A DNA stretch of 64,000 nucleotides from Phoma sp. XZ068 (Eukaryota > Ascomycota > Dothideomycetes > Pleosporales > Didymellaceae). Every line of letters starts with the position of its first letter. Position 1 is the stretch's first letter. The stretch spans positions 620,001 through 684,000 of the forward strand of contig RBKR01000005.1 in NCBI GenBank assembly GCA_004835665.1, read 5' to 3'. The notes beneath the pieces are model-generated. The model saw nothing but the letters and a program-made list of their open reading frames with translations. It had not been told where the DNA came from and did not search any database. This document shows, piece after piece, positions 42,348 to 52,753 of the stretch. The translations under genes and the position numbers were made by a program.

Positions 42348-43514
42348 GGTGAGGAGCGAGCGATTGTTTGTCTGAGGTACTGGTTGGGGACTTTTGCTGG
42401 TGCGGAGCCTCTGGAGCAGTGGCTTCCAGCCTTCTCCGCAGAGCGGGAGGAGCTTCATATACTGGATTTTAGTGTCGTATACCGAGTCGACCATTATCCC
42501 AGCTTAGCCATATTCATGCAGCTTCACGCAGTCAGACCAATCATCCAACCAAGCTTCGCGACTTCAGCCGTGCTCGCTAATGAAGCCAACGTCGTGCAAG
42601 ACTAGCTTTTGTGGTAGCGATTGCGGCATGGTAGTGCTCATACGGCTTACGCGTGTCATCACGACATTGATCCTTTGCCCAGTGTAGATAGTTTGGATAT
42701 AGCTCAAGACGTATATCGCCATGTGTCGCATTGTGAGGTTGTAAGACGTGCTTGTCGTCCGAAAATAGTAGAGGCTAACCTTTACTGGTAGCTGTATAGT
42801 GCAGATCTTGCTCGTATGGTGGTTGCCGGATCTGCGCAAGGCATCGCCGGATTCGCATCTTGTCAATACTCCGGTGAGGTCCTCATCTCTGCACGGACGT
42901 TGAGTGGTTGTAACATATCACGTGGAGACGTCAGCTCTCGTGTATGCGGCCACATCGTGTCTGGAAGCAGGTTGGCTGCACATTATCTGCAGGGCAACTC
43001 AAAGAAGCGATTCCGAGGCGACGGTGGCGAATGTCGTGATGGCATTACGAACTTCGTGCGATTGCGCAACGCAGAACAAGCAATGTTGTTATGATGGCCT
43101 CTCATGCAATGAGATGTCTTTGAACAATGCATTGTTAACGTAGTCCTTCAGCGAAGCTGTCAAAGGCGAGCAACTTCAGAAGCATTGTGTTCTTGGAGGA
43201 TACGGCGCGGATCAGCCGTTGCGCCACAAGCATGCGCTATTGGTGAGGCGTGATCCTCGTTCAGCTCGATTCTGTGGGCTAGCGAATGCTCGTATTGTCA
43301 GCTTTGGCGGGGTAGCTCTGGGGTACGGCAATGGTGTGTAGCTGCAGGCTTACCCGTCTTAGCAATATCTTGGACGGGATGCGAGCATTCCCAAAAGTAA
43401 ATCCAGTGTCGTCGCGAAGGTCGCCTCGTTGCTCGTCAGCACCTCGTAAGCTTTGTCGTCGTTTTCCTTTCAACCTGCTCATTCCTGCAATCTCTCTTTG
43501 TTTGAACCGGCAAG
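42348..43514. promoter_or_regulatory. divergent intergenic region (repeat precursor / UstYa)
   Basis: 1.17 kb between two head-to-head genes, so a shared control region is likely. GCCGGAT occurs twice in the same orientation (42825-42831 and 42846-42852), with a further CCGG at 42871. These would suit a Zn2Cys6 regulator, but this is weak evidence. No gene seen. Confidence 0.45.
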
Positions 43515-44538
43515 ATGTTCGGCATCAAGACACAAAACCGGACGGAATCGTATAGTCAGGTGAAAACAGAGGACAGCGAGAGCTTGCTTGCAAATAGTGA
43601 GACGTCATCGCTCGACGGACACCATACAAAGAATCCCCCGCGACGCCAGTCATGGATAGCGACGAGTATCATGCTCTTTTGCACAGCAGTGCTCTCTGCG
43701 CTGTTTGGAGCTTGGGCCGGACGGAATGGGCTGGATGCTGATGCTTTCAGCATGCGGCACATCTCCGAGTACTGTACGTTCGAGCCATGAACGCCCATAT
43801 CGCTCACTTACAATACTAGCTCCTATTGTCAAAGAAGTAGACATGAAGTTCGAACAAGTCCGCTTCAATGGCTCTTTTCTGAAGCTCAATGCCTTCAGAC
43901 AGGATGCTGGACCAGAGGTTGATGCGGCTTGGGCGAGTCTCGGGGCGGACTTCACCGCTGTCCGCATCCCAGCGTCCGAAGCTGCACGATCGAACATCAA
44001 AGCCGACCAAGTGCATATCAAGGAGAAGTACGGTGGCGGATATCCTGCAAATGTGGAGGGCCTGCACCATCTACACTGCCTTAATCTGCTCCGCAAGGCG
44101 CTGCCCTGGAACATCGAATACTATAAAGCAAAGAAGATGGGAGCTTTTGCGAACGCTGAGCATATTATGAAGGCACACGTCAGTAAGTCGCATCTCAATG
44201 TTTCTGCTTGTGATATTGTAAGCTTACCAATGTTCCAACAGCACACTGTCTCGACATCCTTCGCCAACAGTTGATGTGCAACGTCGACATCGGCGTATTG
44301 GGTCAGGTGTGGTATCAATTACCCGGCTCAGATATCCGACCATTCGTAGACTTCAACACCGTACACACGTGCCGGAATTTCGAAGGCATCCGTGACTGGG
44401 CTGAGAAACACCAACTGCCGACTGAGCCACCGGATGATTTTCTGGAGCCGCCGAAAGAAGGGTAAGTCTCGCCCACCTGCGAGTTCGTTACCAGTACTAA
44501 TGTCCAACAGTGATACGATATACCCCGAGATTCCTTAG
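43515..44538 (+). CDS. UstYa (DUF3328) family oxidase-like protein
   Basis: Seen: exons 43515-43773, 43820-44182, 44242-44461 and 44511-44538 give 289 aa. Introns are 46, 59 and 49 nt with donors GTACGT, GTAAGT, GTAAGT. One transmembrane helix (about residues 48-69, IATSIMLFCTAVLSALFGAW) follows a Ser/Asp-rich cytosolic start. The lumenal part has FNGSFLKLN and both family HxxHC motifs: HHLHC at 169-173 (then LNLLRKALPW) and HVTHC at 206-210 (then LDILRQQLMCNVDIG). The second motif is formed across an intron, which supports the model. Family knowledge: UstYa proteins carry out oxidative cyclisation of precursor peptides in ustiloxin, asperipin and phomopsin (dikaritin) pathways, and others act in cyclochlorotine formation. 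It is divergent to the repeat precursor, a typical cluster arrangement. Confidence 0.93.
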
Positions 44539-44588
44539 CTTCACCCTTCGACTTTGTGACGTTCGTAGACTGTAATGTAATAGCATGG

Positions 44589-45371
44589 TTAGAAGTAAAA
44601 GTCAATGTACCTCTGTGGCACATCTTCCCTCCACCACTCACTCTCTAGTCCACCCCAGCCCCCCCATACTTCTTTCTCCAGCACCTCAAGACCTTTACCC
44701 TTCCGCAGGGCAAAATCGAGATCAAGGCTTCGTTCGCCATGCACATACACCTCTCCTCTCGCTTTCGCCCTAATCCGCATATCAAGCCTATATTGCGTAA
44801 CAATGCGTCTTGCAGCAAGAACGAATCGTTCCTTCTCTTGACTGGTACGCATATCTTTGCTATCGATGACCATGATCAAGTTCTCGATGTTGGGGAAATC
44901 GCGTAGACAATTTGATAGTGCACCGTCAACGAAGGCCACTCGGACGATCTGGGTGATTGCGATTTTCTTCAATAATGTCGCATCGCATCCAACTGATTCA
45001 AGGAAGTGCGCTAAGATCCCGCAGTCGGGTGAATCGTCGAAGTGCTTGTTGATGCCGTGCTCGAGGTCGATGAACAGGATATCCTGGTCGATGCGGAAGT
45101 AGAACTCGGAATCATGCGGACTTAATGGTGAAGGGAGGTGAATAAGGTGGCCGGCACGTCGCGCCTGAAATTCAGCTTCAGATCGCGACTCCCGACATAC
45201 GCTGGCTACGGTGGGCGGTGGGGTAGGTGAGTAGCGGGGGCAAAAGACGTCTTCTGTATGTTGTTCATCATGTGGTCTGGTTCTCAATGTCACCAGGCGA
45301 GCCGGCTCGTTGAAATATACGAGCGACCAGATCTGCAGCCGAATCTCCTTTGGGAGGATGGAAATCGACAT
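44589..45371 (-). CDS. 2EXR-domain protein
   Basis: Seen: intronless, 260 aa. The N-terminus ISILPKEIRLQIWSLVYFNE, followed by PARLVTLR, is the 2EXR signature. TVASVCRESRSEAEFQARRA and FRIDQDILFIDLEHG are the usual next blocks. The C-terminal half has INHFD-type and LDLDFALRKGKGLEVLEKEV segments without recognisable catalytic residues. Family knowledge: 2EXR proteins are an expanded family in Pezizomycotina with unknown function, often F-box-like at the start. Its stop lies only 50 bp from the stop of the converging UstYa gene. That proximity alone does not make it part of the peptide pathway. Confidence 0.85.
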   Translation of the reverse strand: MSISILPKEIRLQIWSLVYFNEPARLVTLRTRPHDEQHTEDVFCPRYSPTPPPTVASVCRESRSEAEFQARRAGHLIHLPSPLSPHDSEFYFRIDQDILFIDLEHGINKHFDDSPDCGILAHFLESVGCDATLLKKIAITQIVRVAFVDGALSNCLRDFPNIENLIMVIDSKDMRTSQEKERFVLAARRIVTQYRLDMRIRAKARGEVYVHGERSLDLDFALRKGKGLEVLEKEVWGGWGGLESEWWREDVPQRYIDFYF

Positions 45372-45606
45372 GGGTCAGTCGTTGTGGAGTGAGGTGGTGA
45401 TGTGGGGGTACTGTAGTTTCCGGGTTCAGTGTACCTGCCGTAAGCGGCAACTTTGAGAAAGTGTGGAAAGTGGGAAGGTTGTATCCGCCCACCTGCATCA
45501 CGTCACAGCGTTAGGAAACCACACTATGGTCGCAATGCACGTGACGGCGCGTTTTATTGGCTTTCTGTATTCTTACGGCCTTCTAGCAGATCTTGTGATT
45601 CTATCC

Positions 45607-47701
45607 TCACGCTTTTGCCGGTGTAATTTTTGCCGGTGTAATGTCATTGATCCTGCCCTCCAGCCTTGGTGCAATGGCTTTTGTCCAATTGACTTGGATT
45701 TCTTCCTGATCCAGCTCGTCACACAGCTTCGTTGAACCGTGCAGCTTCGCTAACCTCGTCCATTTGCGCAGCGACTTCCTCAGGAGAATGAGCTCCTGTT
45801 CATTGAATGTGATCGGTCTACTACCGTCATACTCTGCGCCGTCGTCTTCGTCTTCATCGGCATCAGGATCCTCCGACTCGCTCTCGGATGCTGCTTCTTG
45901 AGCTTGCTTGGCGACTCGATTGAGGCTTGGTAACTGTGGCTTCTTCTTATCCACGGGCGATGTGGGTGAAGGGTCGTGGAAGCCATGTTTGTGGTTTTTC
46001 TGGAGGTTGGTTTGAATGTTGAGGAACCTCGTGTCCATGGATTTGCCCCAGCGCTTCCACTTGCCGAGCACCTTCAGTGACATGAAGTACTGTCGTAGGA
46101 TCGTGGAGATGAGCACACCGTTCTCCTCACTGACTACCTCCACAGCAGTGCCTCCCTCCTCCTCGATTAAGAGGGATGTATATCCATCTTTTCCGCGTCC
46201 CATGTAGCCGCGAGTAGCGAGGACATAGACGCGCTCATTGTCAACCGGGGCTTCGGCAATCGTTACGTTTGATACTCTCGACATCGGTGGCTTAGAGTAG
46301 TCGGCGTCGAAAGTGATGTTTGAGACTTGAGGGAATCTTCCTTCCAACGCAGGGTAGTTGCTGACACCGTTCTCCAGAGCCTCGACTATCTGTTTTCCAG
46401 TAACCTTGAGGACGACTACAGGGTCCTCAAATGGAAAGCAGTTGACCAGGTCGCGGAGCTTGAGAACGCCAGGAGGATATACTTGATCGCCTCGAATTGT
46501 GCCAGCAGCCATGATGCAGCACTCCGCCGAGTAGTAGTAGCGCATCAGATCACAGACGAAGTTGCCGATATTGGATTCCTTTGTTCGAACAGTCGTGAAA
46601 CGAGCGTCAAGTGGTGCAGCCGTGTAGCCAACGGGCTTGTCCAACCGCTTCTTGATATCGCGGGTTTGCTCGTCAACCAGCTTCAGCGCTTCAGCGTCTT
46701 CTTTGATACTGCTCACGACGTCCCGCCTCACGATCTTCATGTCCCAACCTTTGCCGTCTGGCTTGCGCCATAGGTCGATGTGCGAGAGTTGCTTGAAATC
46801 CGTGCCTGATCGTAGTACGTGTGTACCCTTGATGAGGCTGTAAGAGTAGTAGTGGTCATGACCGCCCAGGATGAGGTCAATGTACTCGCTTCCACATTGT
46901 TCGGCAAGCTTGTTGTCATTCGGTTCTCTTTGGTGAGCAACACACACAATGATTTCAGCACCCTGCTTCTTCAAATCCGGAATCAGCTCCTTCGCAGTTG
47001 CTGACGCGCTCTTATAAATGATGTCTGGAGGTAGAGCGTTGATTGTGTCGAGCCACTCTCGTTCTGCTAGCCCGATGACGCCAACCTTGATGCCATTCGA
47101 GGATGTGAGTATGACAGTCTTCTGTGCGTTACCGAGAGGAACATTGTCGCCAAGTGCTGGGTCGAGCACGTTTGCAAGAAGCCATGGAAACTTGCACTTT
47201 GAGGTTAAGTACCGGTATTGCTTCACACCAAAGTCCAGGTCGTGGTTCTGTGATAATTGTTAGTTCTAGGAGCTTCAACAGAGGTCATGCGACCTACTCC
47301 CACGCAAGATACATCAGTGCCCAGTATGTTCAGCACAGGTACCATGTGACTGCCTATTGCAAAGTCAGTCAAGTTCACGTATTCTTCAATGGTTGTAACG
47401 TCTGCAGGCTCCGATCTTCGAACTTGCCTTTTGTGATACTACTCTCAATACTTGGATTGAACGCGTCGCCAGAGAAGAACGTCAAAGCTTTCGGTTGCCC
47501 TTCAAATCGTGCGTCATTCTTGTAGTAGTTGACTAAGGTTTGAAAGCGAGGATAGCCTCCGACTGGCTCTTGACTTCCAGCTTCGATGTGATAAACATCA
47601 TTGTAGTGCAGGAAACGAAGGTCTGGCGGGGATGACGGCGCCCCACCTTGTGGCTCCGCGATGACCTGTTCTTCAGCACTGGGTACGTTTCTCGGTGCCA
47701 T
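45607..47701 (-). CDS. 5'-nucleotidase-like metallophosphoesterase
   Basis: Seen: exons 47701-47428, 47353-47298 and 47247-45607 give 656 aa. Intron 1 has a GC donor (GCAAGT) and AG acceptor. Intron 2 is GTAGGT...CAG. The first metal motif is DLRFLHYNDVYHIE. The second is SGDAFNPS. Splicing produces VGNHDLDFG, and HQREPNDNKLAEQC and GGHDHYYS complete the metal site. A 5'-nucleotidase C-terminal domain (TKESNIGNFVCDLMRYYYS, then AAGTIRGDQVYPPG) follows to about residue 500. The remainder is acidic and basic low complexity plus a helical tail. There is no signal peptide, so it is probably cytosolic. Family knowledge: these enzymes hydrolyse nucleotides or cyclic nucleotides. The substrate is undetermined. 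Confidence 0.92.
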
Positions 47702-48400
47702 TGTGAGTTTTGGAGGAGCGTGTAAGAGTTTGGAGGTATTCAAAATTCAATATGATAGACAATACGCTCAAGACACCTGTATCCTGAGCTTTGGGTGGCG
47801 GTGAGTGTGATGGCAATCGATGCAGCTAGACGGATCCAGGGTCCAGGCTGAGGCTGAGCGTTGGTTATGTGGCCAATTATCATTGACGATTACCAAAGTC
47901 GTGCAAGGATGTGTTACGAGCGCGAACGTGACGCGTGATCATTGACTATATCGAGCATCTATGTCTTGAATGTTGGCTTCTGTGGCCCACCGCTATCGCT
48001 ATGCATGTGCTCGTTGTATGTACCGAAAAATACAAAAATAAAATCGAATGCGAACCGCCGCCTAAAAGATAAGGCGCTGCATGTAACCGTATTCACAAAA
48101 AAGGCTCCGAGATGCCCAACTGCGAGTTGATGGAAAAGGTCAAGCCGAAGGAACACCCTAAACCGAATACCTTCCCATGCCTGTTCCAAAGGAGTCGATT
48201 CCAGGCGTCATAATCATGAGCGGAGTCAGAATACCCCGGACCTGAACGCCACAAAACCCACAAATCCCAGAAAAAGCAGATTGGGAGCTTCAAAGAGCAT
48301 TCCATCCAACCCAAATATCCTTGAGCTTAGCCTTGCCCTTTCCCTTGGGGCCACTCGCCGGTGGACCCGTCCCAGAACGCCTTGAACTCCTTCCGAATTC
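47702..48400. other. intergenic
   Basis: 0.7 kb between the start of the metallophosphatase gene and the stop of the ING/PHD gene. No supported gene. It contains the phosphatase promoter. Confidence 0.45.
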
Positions 48401-50523
48401 CTATTGCCTACTACTACCCGGCCGTTTCCCCTTCGCCTTAGACTTTGCGTGCTGCTCTTGGCACTCGTCACTGCAAAACCACTTGGTCCTGCCAACAGGC
48501 GCTTTCTCGAGTTGCACGCAGGGAAGGTGGAACCACTCGCGGGGGCATGCGTCGTTGTCGCAGGCGACCATCTGCCCATACGACACTTCATTGCAATAGC
48601 AGTACCGCGGCTCGTCATCGCCCTCATCCGTCTCCGCATCTTGGTATTCTTGTTCAGGGACGACTGAGCTCGCCGCGGAGGAAGGAGGATTCGATTTTGC
48701 AGACGGTGTAGGTTTAAGTGCCGGCGAATCGGCCGCTGACGTGGTCGATGGCCCACTCTTCTTGTTGCCTCGCTTCGATACCGTCCCTGTTGTTGTGCTG
48801 TTATTCTCCGACGACCCGTTAGAATTGGAATTGCCGTTCTGCGCGTTACGCGTGCTGCGACTGCGTGACATGGGAACCTCTGGGAATGACCCAACAATAG
48901 GTGTACCAGGCTTCGACGGTCGAGCAGCCCTGGCGGCCGATGACATCGCCGCTGGTGTATCGATATCCATGCTCTCTGGTTCTTCTTGTATGTTCTCCTG
49001 ATCTTCCTGTTTGAGTTCGCTCGGATTCACAGGCGCAGGCCGTTCTGTTGTCTCTTGTAGAGTCGATGCACCCTTGGCTGGGTCATGGTCGCGCACAATA
49101 CCCGCAGCTTGTTCAATCTCAGCGATTGCATTGCTGCTCGAGACTTGCTGGATAGAGTGTGAGGTTGACGGTCGGCGGACGGGTGTAGGCTCGGGCACAC
49201 TGTTAGAAGCAACAGAGTTCGCGGTAGAGTTCTTTCTTGCTCTCGAAGATAGTGGACGATCTACGGCGCCAGCAGTAGCCTTGTTGATGGCGAAGTTCGC
49301 GGCGAGCGGCGAGGAAGCGGGTGGAGGAGAATAGGTGGGCAATTGATTCTTGCGCGGGGCTGGGGCGGGCGCTGCGCGTGGCTTTCGTTTGGCGGGAGCA
49401 CCATTCTCGATGCTAGGAGATGCGCGAGGGCTTGAACCAGCTCGTGCGCTGTTGCCCGCAGCTTTCAGAGCACCACTCATTGATCGTTCCATGGCTGCAG
49501 CCACTGGCGCAGCAGCAGCCAAAGCTTTCTCTGTCTTCTTCCTCTTGCCCTGTTGTCCGGCAGCATTGTTCGATATGCCCAGCCCTACACTGCGGTGGTC
49601 TGCGGCTGGGTCAGGCGCCTGGGCTTTCCTCTTCTGTGGCTTCTTCGCCACCGGTCTGTCGTCAAAGTCGGAGTCAGCCTGCTGCTGGCGGCTGCGCTTA
49701 GCCAGCATCGCTTCACGACGAGCCTCGCTCTTTGCGGCGATCGAATCCACATCGTGCACATGCTGAGCAGCTGCAGCCAGGTTGTTGGCGGCAGCAACTT
49801 CCCGTCTTTGCCGCTCATGGTTCGGAGCACCCCCTTTCTTCTTCTCTTCCTTGTCCGCGTATGCCCAGTGTGTGAGACTGCCATAGCGCGCCTCCTCGCT
49901 GATTTCGGTATCGAGCTGCGAGTACGAGTGCGTCATCCGCGCAAGGCCTTTGTCTTTTGTAGCTTTCGCGCCTTGAAGCACAACGAGCTTCTCGTCTAGG
50001 GTCGGAAGGACGTTGTGGATGAGCATGCGCAAGCGCAGAAAAAGTTGGCGCTTCCTAATCACAGCCTGTTCTTCCGGAGAGAGGCTGTCGAAGTTGGGAG
50101 GAGGCTGCTAGGAAGCGTCAGCTGGTGCACTGTCAAGTTTGGCTTTGCAAAGCTTACGTTTGCGGTCTGCACTGCGTCGTCCGCGTTCTGTTCGATTGCG
50201 CGCTGCTGAGCGTTGGTGGTGATGGGTTGCCGAGCAATCTCGTTGAGCAGCTCCGCCAGCATGAGTTCAGGGTCGTGGAGCTTGGCTTCTACCTCCTTGA
50301 ACATGGAGAAGTGCTTTATGACCTCTTTTGGAAAGGCATCGACAGCACCGGTAAAGTGTGTGAGGGCGGGGAAGAAGCCAGGCGCACTGTTGGAAGCTTC
50401 CGGCGTCTGCTCCATCCCGTGTGCGGCGAGACGGCCTGCGAAGCTGCGCGCATAGTAGTTGGTAGGACGGACAGTGGCGCGGCCCTGCCGTGTAGAGGTT
50501 CGTGTGCCTGCAGTGGGAGGCAT
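48401..50523 (-). CDS. ING-family PHD-finger protein (chromatin regulator)
   Basis: Seen: exon 1 is 50523-50158, then a 50-nt intron (GTAAGC...CTAG), then exon 2 at 50107-48401. The product has 690 aa. Residues 60-190 form the helical ING N-terminal region (FPKEVIKHFSMFKEVEAKLH, and LFLRLRMLIHNVLPTLDEKL). A long disordered Ala/Ser/Lys-rich middle contains several basic patches. The C-terminal PHD finger at about 625-672 is YCYCNEVSYGQMVACDNDAC, then WFHLPCVQLEKAP and KWFCSDEC. It has the full C4HC3 ligand set. Family knowledge: ING proteins read H3K4me3 and are subunits of histone acetyltransferase or deacetylase complexes (yeast Yng1, Yng2, Pho23). The sequence alone does not decide which complex, though the size and spacing remind me of Pho23-type fungal proteins. 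Confidence 0.92.
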
Positions 50524-51760
50524 TGTTGCGGTGGGAGCTCAGGGCTGGGGGCACGACCGAGTGCGAGTTGCCGCGGACGCGCTCAGCGCAGAGCAAGGTA
50601 GGCAGACTGAACTAGCGTGGCCGATGTGACGTGTGGGCGCATTGCAAGCGATGTGACGAAGTTTGCGTGCGTGTTCAGCGGACTGCCTGCGTTTCGCACC
50701 TGGGGAAGCCTGTGGGAGCGAGCGAAGAGGAGCAACACTCTTCGGCGCAGCAGCCCAGAGCCCTGACGAAAGTCACGGGTTCCATCGGCGATATCGGTGC
50801 CGGCGCACCGACCTCCTTCACCACAGCCAGTACAACACAATGTTGCCAAGAACCATCGAAGTCGCATACCTGAATTATTGCAAACACCGCGTCTGTTTAC
50901 AGGGTGATTTCTGCGGCGAATGATCGGATATTCATGCTTCCGTTAGTTGCGAAGCATGTCTACCTTGAAGTCCCTCGTTGTAGAGCAAGAGGTGGATTGC
51001 CATGACTGGGAGACGCTGCTCTCACATGCGTTCTATCGCTTTCACTGTCTTCGTACAATCTCATTGTTCATCTTTCCGCATGTCCAATGTGTTTGCCCCA
51101 AGCGTCATCGCCCTGTACTCGGGTCACTTTGTAGCCACTTCCTTTGCCAGATACCGCGGCCATGGTACCCTGACTGCCGGCTATGCTGCTTCAGAGGCCT
51201 TTTTCTGCATCTTGTTTGGTGTGGCCATAGTGCGAGGCCTGCACATGTCGCCGTCGTTTGAACGGTCACTTCCATACTTTTGCTTGTAGGCCTTCGACGA
51301 GAGATAAGTCCCCTGCGGCGGGTGCAGTCTGGGCCGTCCTAGCCATAAGGGAGAAGGGCATGCCAACTGTTGCACAAACAGATCGACGGTGAATGCAGCT
51401 GCGCTTGTGTCGACCAAGTTGACAGCCGCTCTGATAGCGCACCTGTATACTTTCGACCTATGAGTCTCACGCTTCGAGTGACTTACGAGCTGCAAGTGGG
51501 GCAGGGAACCTATAACAAGCGGTCGCCAGGCACCAAGTCAAACGCTTGATTGTCACTTCGAGAAGACTTCACCTCGCCTGCCCCACGGCCCTGTCTGCTT
51601 TGGTCGATATAAATCCCTCGCTCACCTGTCTCGAGATCTTCTCTCTACTGCACTACGGCGCCAGTTGTCAACTAATCGATAGCTCAGTTTGGACATACTT
51701 TCACCCGTGCCTTCTACATTGACTAATCTAGTCTGATCCATTAAGCACTAGTTGATCATT
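50524..51760. promoter_or_regulatory. divergent intergenic region
   Basis: 1.24 kb between the divergent starts of the ING/PHD gene and the Cys/His protein gene. Pyrimidine-rich leader sequence lies near 51640-51720. No gene seen. Confidence 0.4.
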
Positions 51761-52753
51761 ATGGCCTCCCAAACCGTGACCGAGTCTCTGCCTACCTCAA
51801 CTACCAGCACGACTACCCAGTCCTCCATTCGTGACGCCATGAGCTTGTCCAATTTGCTCGCTGGATCTGCTCCACTCGAGGCTACCTCTTCCGAAGTCGC
51901 CGCCGACCTTCCAATTCTCGAACCGCCAGCTACACCGAAGCGCAAAAGTTTACTCACCGGGGAGGATCCCAGCAGCCCTGCTGACACAGTCATGTCTGAA
52001 CTTACAGAAGATGCCGACGCTGGGGAAGTTACCGAACAAGCCACTACAACTGTCGTCGACGACGACCTGATCGAGCGCGAGTTCACTTGTATGAACGATG
52101 AATACAGCAAGTGCCGCACCGGCCAGTACACTACAGCCCTTTCTCGTAAGGTCATCTCGGACCATTTTGGTCGCAACAAAGCCTGCACCCGCGATCTCAC
52201 GGACTGGCCGCTCTTCTGCCGCAAGCATTACCAGCGCGCTACCTACAACAAGGAACTCTGGCAAGTCCGCAAGGTCAAGCTGATCATCCGCCAATTCGAC
52301 GTTATCGAGGCCGAGTTTCCGGGTACTACCTACGACATCACGCTAAAGAAATCAGAAGAGGACCGCCTGAACGAATTTTCTCGCAAGATCGCTGGTGGCA
52401 TGAGCGCAGAGGACGCCGCGGCGGCCGTGGCTCCTCTTCTTGGCAAGGCCTTCGAGGCTCCCATCGACGTACTTCGTGAGCTAGATCAGTACATTGGTAA
52501 GACCAAGACGATCCAGAACGTGAAGGATGCCATGGACGTCGTCCTTCAGATGCTGCAAGAGAAGGAGACTGATCAAGTACCATCGATCGAATTCCTTCCC
52601 CAACTGCCCGGCAAGACACAGACATCTAGGAAGTCTCCGGCAAAGACTCATGCCGCCAGGTCACCCGCTAAGTCGCCCTCCAAGTCTTCGGTCAAGAGTA
52701 GTCCTCGCACATCAGCCCGCGGAGGTGTCAAGAAGACCAACAAGAAAGCATAA
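51761..52753 (+). CDS. conserved fungal Cys/His-cluster protein with basic SPAK-type tail
   Basis: Seen: intronless. The ATG at 51761 gives 330 aa. The first 105 residues are Ser/Thr-rich and acidic. A compact conserved-looking block (about 108-175) holds Cys and His residues in REFTCMNDEYSKCRTGQYTT, then DHFGRNKACTRDL, then LFCRKHYQRATYNKELW. Its spacing would allow zinc binding. A helical part follows (about 190-280). The last 45 residues are basic with repeated SPAK/SPSK/SSPR units like histone H1 tails, suggesting a nuclear DNA-associated protein. I recall homologues in many filamentous ascomycetes but no established function. The name is descriptive. Confidence 0.75.
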   Translation: MASQTVTESLPTSTTSTTTQSSIRDAMSLSNLLAGSAPLEATSSEVAADLPILEPPATPKRKSLLTGEDPSSPADTVMSELTEDADAGEVTEQATTTVVDDDLIEREFTCMNDEYSKCRTGQYTTALSRKVISDHFGRNKACTRDLTDWPLFCRKHYQRATYNKELWQVRKVKLIIRQFDVIEAEFPGTTYDITLKKSEEDRLNEFSRKIAGGMSAEDAAAAVAPLLGKAFEAPIDVLRELDQYIGKTKTIQNVKDAMDVVLQMLQEKETDQVPSIEFLPQLPGKTQTSRKSPAKTHAARSPAKSPSKSSVKSSPRTSARGGVKKTNKKA

